A DNA stretch of 64,000 nucleotides from Telopea speciosissima (lineage: Eukaryota > Streptophyta > Magnoliopsida > Proteales > Proteaceae): positions 32,952,646 to 33,016,645 of the forward strand of contig NC_057925.1 in assembly GCF_018873765.1 (NCBI RefSeq), written 5' to 3'. The position numbers were made by a program, and so were the translations under genes. Within the stretch, counting starts at the first letter, position 1; every line of letters starts with the position of its first letter. Below are positions 22,861 to 34,190 of this stretch, piece after piece. The notes beneath the pieces were generated by a model. That model saw only the letters and a list, made by a program, of their open reading frames with translations. It was not told the DNA's origin and did not search any database.

Positions 22861-23974
22861 ATTATTATTATTATATCACTGGTATTTGATTTATTCAGAA
22901 AAAAAATTATATTGAGGAACTTTATTTATAATTCAATTTGTATATCATGTAATCCATTTAGAAACCAAAAAAAAAATGCATCAAATTACAAAATATTAGA
23001 AAACATTCCAGCACCAAAATCTCATAATATTTTAGAAAAAAAAATTCCACAAAATTAATTTGAAGGAATTGTCAATCTTGGAGTACTTGTTTTGCTACCA
23101 AATATCTAAATCTTAGAACTTCTGTCCATTCAAAGCCTCATTATAAAAATTGAATCATTAATCCAATTGATCCTAAGCATGGTTTGAGGAATCAATATAG
23201 GATCGATCGATTTGTATCGGTATCGATATTAGTGGACACTGATATAGATTCTTAGCTAATCCCATATCGATGGATCGATACAGACAAAATAAAAATAAAA
23301 ATAAAAACTTTTTTTTTTTTTTTTTTTTTTGGGAATAAAACAGGGGTAACCCTCACCAATCCAGATCGATACAAACCGATCTAATGTCCATCTAGATCAA
23401 TATCGAGAAAGATTGATACCAATACCGATACCGACTACTAAAACCCTTATCCTAAGTAGACCAATGTGTCTCTTTGTTGATGTTCAACCACAACAAACAA
23501 CACGCACACACACACAAGTCTCTGTGATGATGTCTAACCTAAGTTTTGGAATGATGAGCTGACATAACTCTTTGAAAATAGTCTGGGCCTCACAGATTGT
23601 GTAGGCCCACACAGCTCACCGGCCCAAACAGTCCATTCACAACCTTGGAATATATTCTCCAAAACTATAAAAGGATTTGACAAATTTTTTTTGTCAGATT
23701 GTGTTTTAATAAGGACATTAGTAAGCTATCTACATCAGTAAACTTGGGATCACAAAGACATTTACATCATATACATTGGGGGGAAGGAACTGAGTTAGGT
23801 TAGAATCTAATCGTTCAGCAGCCTCTATTGGGCAGTTATCTTCATAGCATTCTATGAGTACCACCTTATTGTTTTCTAGTACAGAAAGCTACTCATCATA
23901 AAATCCAAAACACATAGTATGAAGAGAATCTCATCCATGAATTAGAGTGATTTTCTTGGTTGTGTAGCGCCGGC

Positions 23975-24105
23975 ACTAACGTGGGTCAATGAAAGTACAT
24001 ACAGGGGCATCAACATAGATGTGATTTTTTATTTCATGGAGGATAGGGTGGAACTTTCATATGCTCCTATGCTTGGGTGAAGGAGCCATGTGACCAACAT
24101 TTTTT
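23975..24105 (+). repeat. Dispersed repeat copy, P450 intron 3
   Basis: Second copy of the 22681 family: CACTAACGTGGGTCAATG, GGGGCATCAACA, ATTTTTTATTTCATGG and GCCATGTGACCAACA are recognisable. Confidence 0.6.
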
Positions 24106-24339
24106 TTTTATCACAATTTAGTTAACATATTTAATATATTGAGCCACTTACACAATTATTTTTAATAACAATGGCAAAATTATAATTGTTTTTTTTTTTT
24201 TTGGACAGAGATTTCCCACCAATGGAGAACCGCAATACTAAGAGGACAAGAGATAGATTCATTGAATAGAGACCTACAATTTTGTTTGAGATAAAGGTGT
24301 CAATGTGAGCCCCACGACTCATTAAATGAGAGGGCATGG

Positions 24340-24556
24340 GTAGGGATCCCCGGATCAGGATCATCTACGGCCTGCTGCCCGTAGCAGCCATAGCAGCGCA
24401 CTAATGAGGCGCGGCACAATGACCGCCTTACCCCTGATCGGGCAAGGCGCTCGAGCAGGGGTAAGGCGGTCATTGCACTGTGCCTCATTAGGGCGCTGCT
24501 ATGGCTGCTACGGTCAGGCAGGCCATAGACGATCCAAATTCGGGATCCCCACTCCA
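24340..24556. mobile_element. Foldback element (MITE), about 215 bp
   Basis: The two halves are an imperfect inverted repeat: GGGATCCCCGGATC ... GCAGCCATAGCAGCGC and AATGACCGCCTTACCCCTG on the left, their complements on the right, with a loop of about 20 bases near 24440. It has no coding capacity. It would form a long hairpin in the P450 pre-mRNA. Confidence 0.75.
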
Positions 24557-24660
24557 CAGTCCACATGTCGTAGGGGATCTTTTCCCTTTATTTACCCTCC
24601 TTTTACTTCATTCTGAAACGTAGCAAAACAAGCAGTAAAAATAGCCATTGACCCTGAGTT

Positions 24661-24833
24661 TTTCTCCTCTCAAGTTCCCTGCCTGGTCAAGTTCGTAGGT
24701 TTCTCTCATAGGAAGGGCAAAAATGACGATCTCACCCCACTCGGGTAGTGTGTTCTTGCAGGGGTGAGGTCGTCATTTCCGATCCCCTATGAGAGGAACC
24801 TACGAACTTGACTGGGCAGGAACCTGAGAGAAG
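24661..24833. mobile_element. Foldback element (MITE), about 170 bp
   Basis: The inverted arms CTCTCAAGTTCCCTGCC ... GTTCGTAGGTTTCTCTCATAGG and ATGACGATCTCACCCC pair with the right half. Its centre (CAGGGGTGAGGTCGTCATTT) is like that of the neighbouring foldback. It ends about 75 bp before P450 exon 3. Confidence 0.75.
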
Positions 24834-24906
24834 TTAAGTCCCCCTTCACACAAACACAAATGTGTGAGAGAGAGATTTACATGGTTATGAGGTAGTAAAT
24901 ACATAC

Positions 24907-25157
24907 CTGAAAGTTGCTCCCTTATGTAGGAAGCCTTTCTCGGATAACATCTTTTCAAGGACCCGGATCTTAGAGAAGATGTCTTCGCCTTGAGAGTAGG
25001 AACTCCCAAAACAAGCTCTAGAGATAACATCAGCAGAGAAGTCCCTCAAATGTTCATCAACTTTTATCTCAGCAATCCCTCCTTCAGATTCAACTACTCG
25101 CTTCTCCCATTTCTCTATCAATGCCAGCCTAGACTCCAGCATTAGCCCCACCATGCC
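24907..25157 (-). CDS. P450 exon 3
   Basis: It starts after a GTGTAG acceptor with GMVGLMLESRLAL and runs through DEHLRDFSADVISRACFG and FSKIRVLEKML to ATFR, ending before the donor GTATGT at 24906. The phase joins exactly to exon 4 (AG + A = Arg). It is open throughout. Confidence 0.85.
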
Positions 25158-25568
25158 CTACACCCACAAGATAAACACACAAGACAAACTATGAAAGTTG
25201 ACACTCAAAAAAAAATGAAAGACATAATATTGTCATGTGGCAAATAGTAAAGCATTATTATACTTCCCTGGATATATTAACGGAGAAGAAAATCCTATAA
25301 TATTTTAAACCCATCCCACCTGTTGGGTGAACGTTGGTTTCAATCCCAAGACCTCACTCAGATCAACTACTATACCCTTATCAGCTACAGTAGTTGACAC
25401 CTTCAAATACCATTTCAAAAACTAGGGAAAAAACTTAAATTAACATGGTGGGTCAAAAGATTGAGATTAACTTTCAAATTAAATTATAGACAAAAGAATT
25501 CACTAAAATCAATATTTTTTTTTTTTTATAGAGAGTGAAGAGATATGAGTGTTTTATTAGATACTTAC

Positions 25569-25799
25569 CTTAACCTTGTCCATGAAGAACTCGGCTGAAA
25601 CGATTTTCCTCTGGTGGGACCAAACATGACCGTTGGAGACCAGAACACCCTTACCTAGTAAAGGGTTAAGTGTCTTTGCCAAGTGCAATGGCTTCCCTAA
25701 ATCGAAAGATATAACTTGACCTATCTCCTTCACAAGATCAGGGTGATTCACATACAAGTGTTGTGTCCTTCCAGTTGAATACATGAATACTAGATCGAC
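25569..25799 (-). CDS. P450 exon 2
   Basis: It encodes FMYSTGRTQHLYVNHPDLVKE through WSHQRKIVSAEFFMDKVK (helix C region with the WxxxR-type motif WSHQR). The donor GTAAGTAT starts at 25568. The acceptor is uncertain: GCAG before 25799 gives a frame conflict with exon 1, while the AG before 25789 restores the frame with one residue less than expected. A small indel at this boundary is therefore possible. Confidence 0.8.
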
Positions 25800-26800
25800 C
25801 TGCAACAACAAAACTTTTAAAATATGTGAAAGAGAGAAGAACAACAAGCCATGCATGCTCAGTGGATCATGGGTTACAGTTACATATAGAATGGGCCTTA
25901 CTTAACCCGGCCATGACTCAACTGCACAAAAATTATAATTACATTAAACTTGTGCAAATTAGGAACTTAATTTCAATGATAAGAACAAAAGCAAAAAAAA
26001 AAAAAAAAAAATACTAGAAGATCATCTATATATAGTTTAGTTTTTGAATTACTAAGGTCTATTGTTTTTTTTTTTTGGTCGAATTACTGAAAATAGCTCT
26101 CCTATGGGGAGAGGAGAGAGGTTATTGTAGAATGATTGGGGGTAGCTTCACTCAGGCTAATTGGCAATGGTAGTTGCCGCGCATCTATAAGAAGGTGTGT
26201 ACTAAAGAGCTTTAGATGGATTGGTAGTGCAGGTGGCCCTGACGAATGGAGTTCATGTAGGGGGAAAAAATCCTCTGCAGTGCCTTAATCTGGCGGTGCA
26301 ATACAGTATGGGTTTAAGAACTTGACACGTGAAAGATGCGACATTCAATAGTGCCAAGCTCGAGAAGAAAGAGAAGAAAAACAAAAAAAAGCCATCTTGC
26401 ATCGAGCTGGTACCATGAAGCTTCGTCTATTTGTTGACCTATCAGACCCACACTACATTGCACTGTTAGATGCCCACACTACAAAGGGACATGAGGTCTT
26501 TCAAGGACGGATGAATGATGTGAAGGAGAAAAGACTTACAATGTGATTAAGGACCTTCCATTTGGATAAGGGGATTTGACACAGCAAAAAGGACAGTCAT
26601 CATGAGACAGGGAGAGACATGAATGAGTGAAATGTGGTACCAAGTTTTAGTAAAAAACTCACACTTTCTCTTTTTCTTACACTTTCTATCCTTTTCTGAT
26701 CACGTGGGTTCTTGAAGCACCTCTTTTCATACATCCTGTTCTTTGAGATGGGAGATGTCATTACATGCAAACATGTATATATATATAGATCTTAGAATTG

Positions 26801-26941
26801 TTATCCTCTCCAGTACAGTGTTGTACTGTATCGTATAGTGTTGTAGAGACCATGTGATACAGTGGGCCTCACATGATGTACATGACTTTTGCAGCTATCA
26901 CACAATGCAGTACAGCACCGTATTGTAATAGGAGAGGATAA
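26801..26941. mobile_element. Small inverted-repeat element
   Basis: Ends TTATCCTCTCCAGTACAG and its near complement (TACAG...GGAGAGGATAA) enclose about 140 bp with further internal pairing (CAGTACAG, CACATGATGTACATG). It is a MITE-like element without coding capacity. Confidence 0.6.
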
Positions 26942-27314
26942 AAATTCATAGATCCCATGCCCATTATGTAGGCTTAGACTTTAGAGGAATATATACTAGG
27001 GTTGTGACATTGTAATTATGCCTATCTATCCGGCTTTCAATAAAGTTGGGCCCATGGTGGAATGGCGAATAGTACTTCTCCTATATTAAATTTTAATAAT
27101 AGGATCAACAGTTACTAACTATCATAGCCCTATATAGCAATCCTCTATAGATTATAGAAATTCCATTTCATTAGCAAAGCATTATGGCAGTCTCCATTAC
27201 ATATGATCAAAAACCGAATTAATTATATGGTCATCCCAATTATTACCTCCACCATCAAGAAGACCTAATCTACTTATCTACTTCTCCTTTTCATTAAAAG
27301 GAAGTAAGGAAAGA

Positions 27315-27455
27315 AAAATGCTGCCTACACTAGCACGTGGCCAATGAGGGGATACGCAGAGGCATCGATCAGGGGTTTTTCATTTGTAAGGGACTCGGTG
27401 ATCATTTCAAAGGGGGGTTGTGTTTGGGCGTAGGCTGTACATGACCAAACAGTAT
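27315..27455 (+). repeat. Dispersed repeat copy, P450 intron 1
   Basis: Member of the 22681 family: AAATGCTGCCTACACTAGCACGTGG-like start, GATACGCAGAGGCATC, GGTGATCATTTC and GTACATGACCAAACAGTATT end. Confidence 0.6.
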
Positions 27456-27847
27456 TCCCATAGGTGAATCTTGCTTTACCTTTAGCACACATATGCCTCC
27501 TCTCTGTGGGTATGTGCTTCCTTCATTCTCTCTTGCACTGTATGTTCTCCTCACCCTTCCCCATCGAGTTTGAGGTGGGTATGGATTATGATCATGGATG
27601 AAGGTATTAGTATCATTTGTTGTATCAATATTGCTGGCATCTGAAATCGATATGGATCAAGAGTATTGGCTAAAAGGTGAATTGTTTTTAAATTTACTCT
27701 TGATACATGTTGATGTGATCAAATCCATATCGTATCAATATCAACATGGCAATAACCACCAATATCAATGTCTATAGCCTAGGTTATGATGAAAGCAATA
27801 AGGGAGGGGGGAAGACAAAGGGAAGATAAAACTGTGTAGTATTTGCT

Positions 27848-27931
27848 ATGTATTCTAGATCGATTTCACATTCTCGGATGTTAAAAACAACTATTTTTAT
27901 CATTCGAGGATGCGGAATCGACCTAGAATAC
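27848..27931. repeat. 84-bp inverted repeat
   Basis: GTATTCTAGATCGATTTC and CATTCTCGGATG on the left pair with CATTCGAGGATG, GGAATCGA and CTAGAATAC on the right, giving a hairpin with a short AT loop. A MITE-like remnant next to a second foldback. Confidence 0.6.
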
Positions 27932-27949
27932 ATATCAAATGCAGGGATC

Positions 27950-28128
27950 CAGATCCTCTATTGCCGAGCTACCCCATCCTGCTATGCTGCACAGACATAG
28001 TAAGGCAGGAAATGACCACCTTTCCCTAACTCGGACAAAGCACTCAAACAGGGGTAAGGCATTCATTTCCCGCCTTACTGTGTCTATATAGCTCGGCAGG
28101 ACAGGGCAACTCTGCAGTAGAGGATCCA
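27950..28128. mobile_element. Foldback element (MITE), about 180 bp
   Basis: The arms AGATCCTCTATTGCCGAG and GCAGTAGAGGATCC pair, and so do the inner blocks AGGCAGGAAATGA and TCATTTCCCGCCTTA. The centre ACAGGGGTAAGGC resembles the foldbacks at 24340 and 34039. Confidence 0.7.
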
Positions 28129-28619
28129 AGCCTTAATCATGAAGTAAGAAAGGAAATTATGTCAGTGTTGGCCATAAAAAGGCCATGCCCATTTAAAATA
28201 TGACTCAACCCAAACCCAATCGAGCCCTCCCATTAACTCTCTCCATGGACCATTGACCATTGTCATCTCTGTTGAGAAGGCAACAAAAACAAAAAATGGT
28301 AGGAGTCAGTTTCCTATGTGGATTCACTCCAAATGTTAAAAACTAACCCTCAACTTGGTAATACATAAGGTTAGGACTGTCAATATACTTTCTACAAATG
28401 AGTGGACATGGTGATATGGACAATAAATGAGTGCCAACTAAGGAGCCATGAGGAAGGCCTTATATAAGGCAATAAACTTGGCCTAAATGGAAAAGAATTA
28501 ATAATTCTTCAACAGCTCCTATCGAAAAAAAAAAAAAAAATTTCTTCACCAGCTCGCCCTAGTTAAAAATCATTAATAAGATCACCCTTTACCCAAAAAA
28601 ATTTGTAAAAAATAATTGA

Positions 28620-28770
28620 GAAAAAGATCTCTAGTTGGTGGTGTTTCCTACGTCTTCTCACAGGGAGTCGTGAGATGATGCATCTGCCCCCTACAGACGT
28701 GTTCACCCATTGATCCAAACACTTGTGTAGAGATCATGCGACCAAGTGGGCATCTCTTGCACAAAAAAAT
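28620..28770 (-). repeat. Dispersed repeat, second copy of the 46-190 family
   Basis: It is similar over its full length to 46-190 in inverted orientation, with AAAGATCTCTAGTTGGTGGT at one end and AAGTGGGCATCTCTTGC at the other. No coding capacity. Confidence 0.6.
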
Positions 28771-29943
28771 TAGAAAAATTGAAAATAAACAAATCCTAAG
28801 GTATCAAACCCAACTGAAGGAGCTAAGGCATCTGTGGTTTACCTTTCCTAACAATTACCTTATTTGTCCTAAAAGATTCTAGAGAGTCCTGTTAGTGTCT
28901 TAAAGAACCAAATCATTTTACATATCTTTTACTTAATATATTAAATTAATTTAATTTTTGTTTAAATAAGAAAGTGAGTGTCTGCTTAGTTGTAATAATA
29001 TGCTATGATAGGACATAATATAGTGCCAATTAATATCCAACAGTGATTGATATAATTAATTACATTAAATTACCGAGTGCCGTACCTCTTTTTTACTTTA
29101 CTATAATATCTTTTTTATGGATTGGTTCAACTGGTCCAATCACAATCACAGCATATGACCAATGTCTGCCACATACCAGCTTATTGGTTCAAGGCCTAAG
29201 CTATAGACTCTATCTCTGACCTGGATACTATCCAACGTGCATTGGACGGCTGGGAGCATCTAACACACATCTCAATGCATTATGTAATCGTTGGATACGG
29301 GCTGGATGAGCTGGCACCGGAGAGGATTTGGTTCCCTCTATCTCTAACTATGCCAATCATATTAAATTTAAGCTGAAAAAGTATCGATCACCACCAATAT
29401 TGATATGTATCAGTTTTATCCATTTTTCAGTTTCCATTTTTTCAATTGAAAAATGGATTTTCATATCGTATATCATTTACAAATCGATTGATACGGTTGA
29501 TCCGATACCGATACTTAAAACTGTGTCTACATCTCAAAATAACGTGAATAGAAATGATTAAAAGTCTTCTTATCCTTGAAAGATTTTTAGCCTATAAAAA
29601 AAAATGGAAAACATGTTGGGTCATATGATTGAATTTATGCCTCTAAATGGGCACATTACTAATACATATAAAATGTCATTTTTCTCATGAATCGATTTTT
29701 CCTTAAGCGATAGTGAAACGGAATCCATTCATCGTGGGACTTCAGATGCATGTGAGAGGGGATCGGGAGGATATTTTAGAGAACATAATTAAACCCTATA
29801 TGGGTTTGTGAACCCTTGGATGATGTGGTGAAAGATTTCTACTACCACCACCACCACTAGTGTGAAGCTTCCACTAACTTTAAGAAACTCATGCAAAAGA
29901 AGAATTGAAGAAGAAGAAGAAAAAAGATGAAATGAAAGTGTAC

Positions 29944-30240
29944 CGTATTGTTTTCTCCAATGTTCAAAATATGGGAAGAGAGCAGAAGTGTAATCATGGG
30001 CAGCAATCTCTAAATGGTCTTTAACTTGCTTCATATTCAAAGCCTCTGATTTGATCTTTGTCATCTCAGCAGCATTTCCAGATAGAAAAGAAGAAGGTGT
30101 AGGTCCTTTGATTCCTTGCTTTCTAAGCTTCTCTTGAAGCCTCTCCGGCTTCATCCAAACAACATTTAAGATATATCCGATCAAACTGCAAAACCCTACC
30201 AAACACAAACTCCATATAGCCTTCACAAACCAGACTTCCA

Positions 30241-30241
<1 letters not shown>
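29944..30241 (-). CDS. P450 exon 1: membrane anchor and proline hinge
   Basis: The start ATG at 30241 is followed by a hydrophobic anchor (residues about 8-27), a basic segment RLQEKLRKQGIKGPTPSSF (hinge) and AAHDYTSALFPYFEHWRKQY. The exon ends with G at 29944 before a GTACAC donor. The CYP714-type N-terminal spacing and the HWRKQYG junction support the family call. A TATA box 80 bp upstream and a CT-rich leader support this start. Exon 1 is fully open. Confidence 0.85.
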
Positions 30242-30271
<30 letters not shown>

Positions 30272-30327
30272 CTCTCTCACTCTCTCAAAAGCTGAGATAT
30301 TAGAGAGGTGTATCATCCACTATATAA
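30242..30327 (-). promoter_or_regulatory. P450 core promoter and CT-repeat leader
   Basis: On the minus strand a TATATAG box lies at about 30320-30327, some 80 bases before the ATG. The leader between them contains a (TC)n/(TCTCTG)n-type microsatellite (30242-30290 on the plus strand). This fits a normal plant promoter that escaped the coding decay. Confidence 0.55.
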
Positions 30328-30341
30328 GATGAAGTCACAGT

Positions 30342-30980
30342 AAGATCAAAAAGATAAGAGGTATCCAAAAATGGCAGGACAGTTTCTCAAAGAATAAAGG
30401 ACAGTTATTGACTTTGCAAACAAGGAAATTTTTTTTTTTTTTTTTGTTTTTCCATTTTTTGGGATGGTGGTCTGAAAAAGAATCTTTAGATAGTCCAGCC
30501 AACACGTGAAAAGGAACATTGAATTTGTTAGGAATTGTCTAGATTCAGACATGTGCCAAATATTAGATACAAGTTTCAATCATATATTCTTCCATGGATT
30601 AATGGCATCTTTCATATATATATATTTGGGGGAGCATTTATACGGCAGTTAATGAGAGCGCACGCGCGAGCATCTTGTGGGACTGTATTTTCGTCTTTTG
30701 TGGGGGTTAGGTGATCATTTTGTCCCACTGTATCTGGGCAAAGAACATTTTTCGTATATGTTTTTCAAAGATTTATTCTAATGTTGGACCAATCGATGTC
30801 AAAATCGTTCAGAATAAAATTAACACCATTCCAGTAATTGTCAAAAGTATTCGCTCGGATATGGAGGAACGTTGTCGAGCTATCGTTCCTAAGGGGTCTA
30901 GAGACCCTAGCTAGGAATCAATTCCTTGTGCAGAAAAAAGGAGTCGTTCAACCCATATGATCCTCTACATAGTTTAGCTC
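30342..30980. other. Spacer upstream of the P450, with one dispersed-repeat remnant
   Basis: A partial copy of the 22681 repeat lies at 30625-30740 (GTTAATGAGAGCGCACGCG, GGGTTAGGTGATCATTTTG, ATCTGGGCAAAGAAC). A T run lies at 30429-30445 and a (TA)n at 30615-30626. Nothing else is recognised. Confidence 0.5.
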
Positions 30981-30983
30981 TTT

Positions 30984-31837
30984 GTGTATTTTAGGTGTTC
31001 TATCTTCTCTTGGGCTGTCTCTTGGGTTGTTCGGTTTGGATCTGTTTATTATCATGTTGGTTTTGAAGTTGTTTTGGGTCCCCTTAACGTTGCCATGAAT
31101 ACTGGTTGCCAACAAGGTGGTTCACCCGTCAGTGCCGTTACAGTGAATCCTCATGGTTGTTCCCTTCAACTAGCCTTTGCATTAAATGATCGTAACTTTA
31201 TTCAAACAGTTACACATTTAAATGCCCAATGTGTGGCAGGCGGTTATACCACCATGTTCTCTGCAACTCCTCGCAACAGTAAGCATTTATGGGTCCATTC
31301 GTTAATGGCTTCTGAGGTTTATCAAATGGCTACAAGGTATAATGCTCATCAACCTTCACAGTTGACCGGTGGTTACATGCATGCATTCAATTTCAGCAAC
31401 TCCATAATTGGCCAGCAGTTACAGCTCATCCGTTTTAGCATCTCCTAGCGAGAATAAGTTACCTCAATTTCATCCATTACACGTCTTCCGTTATAGGTGG
31501 CAATGAGCTTCTTCAATTAGTTATGAGTTATAAAAGTCATCAATTTCTCAACAATCAAGCAACACTACCCATAATGGCACAGCTGGCCAATGGTGTATCA
31601 AATGTTGTAGCATTACAAGGATTCTCTACAAGTAATGCCCCAACGAATATGACTGTTACAACTCATTTGACATCTAATTTGAAATCATATATTTTCGTGT
31701 TCATTTCAAGGGAGGAAAACAGCGTGGTTGACTCTCTTGTCAGGAGGGCACGATTCTTGACGTGTGGAACTGTTTTGGGCACTTCCATTCCATGGCCTGT
31801 CTTCGAATGTCTGAGGGATAGCCCTTGGTATTTGTAG
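30984..31837 (+). pseudogene. Unrecognised ORF pair, probably a LINE RNase H remnant
   Basis: Two open blocks (30984-31448 and 31523-31837) follow each other on the plus strand. The first is not recognised. The second ends with YIFVFISREENSVVDSLVRR and then IPWPVF, which is the layout of the C-terminus of plant LINE-type RNase H (a PRE-N-VAD-LARRA-like motif followed by an IPW segment). A T-rich stretch follows. The first block may be a frame of the same decayed element or unrelated. Function cannot be given. Confidence 0.35.
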
Positions 31838-31859
31838 ATATATTGTTTTTTTTTTTCAT

Positions 31860-33460
31860 TTTTATCAAAGGGAAAAAAAATATTCAAAATAAAACTTGAC
31901 ATGTGAGCAGAGAGACCTTCAAGTCTTTCAACCCCATCCAACTTGTCAAGTGAGAGATCTAGAAGTTGTAAGATGACTTACATGAGGTATGGGACAAATA
32001 TTTTTATGAAAATAAAGATAGTTGCTGACTGTACAAATAAATAAACAATCAATAATCATAGAAAATAGTTGGCAAATATTGGATTTGGAATTCCACACAG
32101 GCCACCAAGGACCAACCTAAGCCTCTCCTTCCAAGTTCTAAAAACAATCACTGATCATACAAATAAACTAAAAACCAACAACTATAGAAAGTAGTGGCAC
32201 ACTTCTAGATTAGGAATATATTCACAGAGGCCCCTAACCCAACCTAAACTTCTCCAACTTTTTCTATTTATATATCAAGACTTTCAAAGAGAAATATGTA
32301 TGGAGAGATTACAATTAGTTTACAGAAATGAGATCCCCAAAACAATCAATTAATAATAAGAAAGTATTTTATAACAAATAAAAACAAAAGTGAAAGCTGG
32401 CGCACTGGACTTATATTTTTTAGAGGGAATTTAATTGGATTCATTGATCCAAGTAGTGGGAGGAGTAAAAAGCTAGAAAAGCATCACAACAACCCTAGCT
32501 AGAGCTTCAACAACTATTCGACCAAAAGAGATGAACTGTGTAATAATAATAAAGATTATAAGGCATCAGTGACGCCCATGTTTTTCTGGATACAATAATG
32601 GTGAAGTTCAAAATGCTATGTCCTCTACTTTAACACACTAGGTTGAAGATGATATATAAGACAAGATAATCGATTCTAACAATGAAAAAGAGGTGGTCTA
32701 GAAAGGGTGATCTAAAAATAATTTTTGTTTTCTAGGAAAAAGAAGAAGAGGGTAGGAGCCCATAGCCAACAACAGGCTTATGACCGACAAACCCTGAAAA
32801 TATCGAAAGAAACAAATTAACAAGAACAACATCAAATTGGGTTGTTTATAAATTGATTTTGGACACCTTCTTCTTTTTCTTTTTTTTTTTTTTTTTTTTG
32901 GGGGGGGGAGGGTGGAGAGAATCAAATTCCAATAAGTTTAATGGGAGAGGGTTCCCTACACTACATTGCCTGAGTACAGTTTCAGGCTAATGAGGGAATC
33001 CCATTCTGGAATTTGACAATAGGAGAGGGGCATTTATGTCATATCACCCCTTCACATGAACAATGATGATATATGAGGGTTGAGAGGATGAACAATTTCA
33101 TTTTTGAGCTGACGTTGTGCACTATTTTTTTCCCAATTTTAATTCCTTAAAAAAATCCCCAATAATTTTTGTTCATCAAAAAAAAATCCCAATAAATAGC
33201 AATCCATGGGCCTAAATGGTGGATGGGCATTTAGACTTGCCACACGAAGAATTATGTGGAACTGAAATTTTAAGAACAAGTAAATCCCAAGATCCTCGTG
33301 TACTCATATGTCAAGTTTCAACTAAATTAAAGTTAACTATAGAAAAACAAACCAAAAAAAAATTATTCAGGACTACCGAGAGCGCGAGGTATATGGAAAT
33401 ACATGGGAGTAGATGAGAGGGTTAATAATTGATTTTGAGATGTAGCTTATTTAAATCATT
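31860..33460. other. AT-rich interval without recognised features
   Basis: No protein or RNA gene is seen. 32100 and 32210 share a diverged GGCCACCAAGGACCAACCTAA-like phrase, suggesting a small duplication. T and G runs lie at 32880-32910. Confidence 0.45.
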
Positions 33461-34038
33461 TCCTAGATATCCAAGGGTTAGAATCACCACATCACTTTTC
33501 TTCTCTCTGCACGTCATTGAAGCTTCCAGTTATCGGCGAGCTTCTTCCTTCTTCATCTACATGTTCTGGGTTATGCTTTTGTTTCTCTCCCTCCATTTGC
33601 TTGTGTAATTTTTGGTGCCTTCTCTCTTTTGTTTTGTTGCAAAGTTCTCTTCTGTTCCTTTTTATTTCTTTCTTTCTTGGAGTTCCTCTTTCCTAGAGCA
33701 GATGTTGTATTCAGTGGTGATCCCTACCTTAGGGCAATCTTTGTGAAACTTTTGGGGAGGTTCACATGAAGGGTAAGGGGGTTATTTCAGCTGGAGCAAA
33801 GCTCATAGTTGTTTCACTGGTTCTAATCAGTCTTCATTAGATAAACCTCATATTTCTTCACCTTCGGCTAGTAAGAAATAGTACTCCTAGTCGCATGAGG
33901 TTGTGGATGGGTTCAGCGTTGATCTATTTGCTGGTATCTCTAGGGATCAATTTGGTGGCTCTGGTAGGGATATTGTGCATGCCTCTATCCCTGAAAATAG
34001 ATGGAGCCTTGTGTTACGGGGTCTTCTTTTTGAATAAT
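33461..34038 (+). other. Possible LINE ORF1 remnant
   Basis: A CT-rich leader (33500-33690) precedes a decayed frame that reads DQFGGSGRDIVHASIPENRW and then SLVLRGLLFE before a stop near 34035. This resembles the beginning of LINE ORF1 proteins in plants, but upstream stops break it. The call is weak. Confidence 0.25.
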
Positions 34039-34190
34039 TATCACCTCCAATTCGCGGGCACCTCCAATTCCTCTAATAGGGGGAGTGGACCCCACCTTGG
34101 GCAGTGTTTTCGGGCAGGGGTAGGGTGGTTATTTCCGCCCTCATGTGAGGAATTAGAGGAATTAGAGGGGGCAGTGAATTGGAGGGGATA
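34039..34190. mobile_element. Foldback element (MITE), about 150 bp
   Basis: The arms TATCACCTCCAATTC and GAATTGGAGGGGATA are terminal, and CAATTCCTCTAAT pairs with ATTAGAGGAATT further in. The centre CGGGCAGGGGTAGGGTGG TTATTTCCGCC resembles the foldbacks in the P450 introns. Confidence 0.7.

Larger units (their letters stand above)
22423..24906 (-). other. P450 intron 3 region, repeat-filled
   Basis: It contains two dispersed-repeat copies, an (ATT)n tract near 22855, a GATCGAT-rich inverted stretch (23180-23440) interrupted by a T run at 23309-23330, and two foldback elements. No coding sequence is recognised. The length (about 2.5 kb) results mainly from insertions. Confidence 0.6.
25800..29943 (-). 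other. P450 intron 1 region, repeat-filled
   Basis: About 4.1 kb without coding sequence. It holds at least three inverted-repeat elements, one dispersed-repeat copy (27315) and the 28620-28770 repeat. The rest (26040-26760, 28140-28600, 28800-29700) shows nothing recognisable. Confidence 0.6.
20771..30241 (-). pseudogene. Cytochrome P450, CYP714-like, five exons, probably inactivated
   Basis: Five exons on the minus strand (29944-30241, 25569-25799, 24907-25157, 22056-22422, 20771-21206) together cover a whole P450: membrane anchor, proline hinge, I-helix AGHETT, K-helix ETLR, heme loop [10 protein letters not shown] and C-terminus. Sequence blocks such as HDYTSSLFPY-like, DVISRACFGSS and [11 protein letters not shown] fit the CYP714 family, whose known members modify gibberellins at the endoplasmic reticulum. 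Most introns have GT-AG ends in compatible phases. Coding is broken by two frameshifts in exon 4, a TGA in exon 5, and a 10-bp duplication just after the heme loop. The lesions cluster in the 3' half while exons 1-3 are open, so inactivation seems recent. A sequencing problem is possible but four separate lesions make it unlikely. Substrate is not predictable. Confidence 0.88.
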
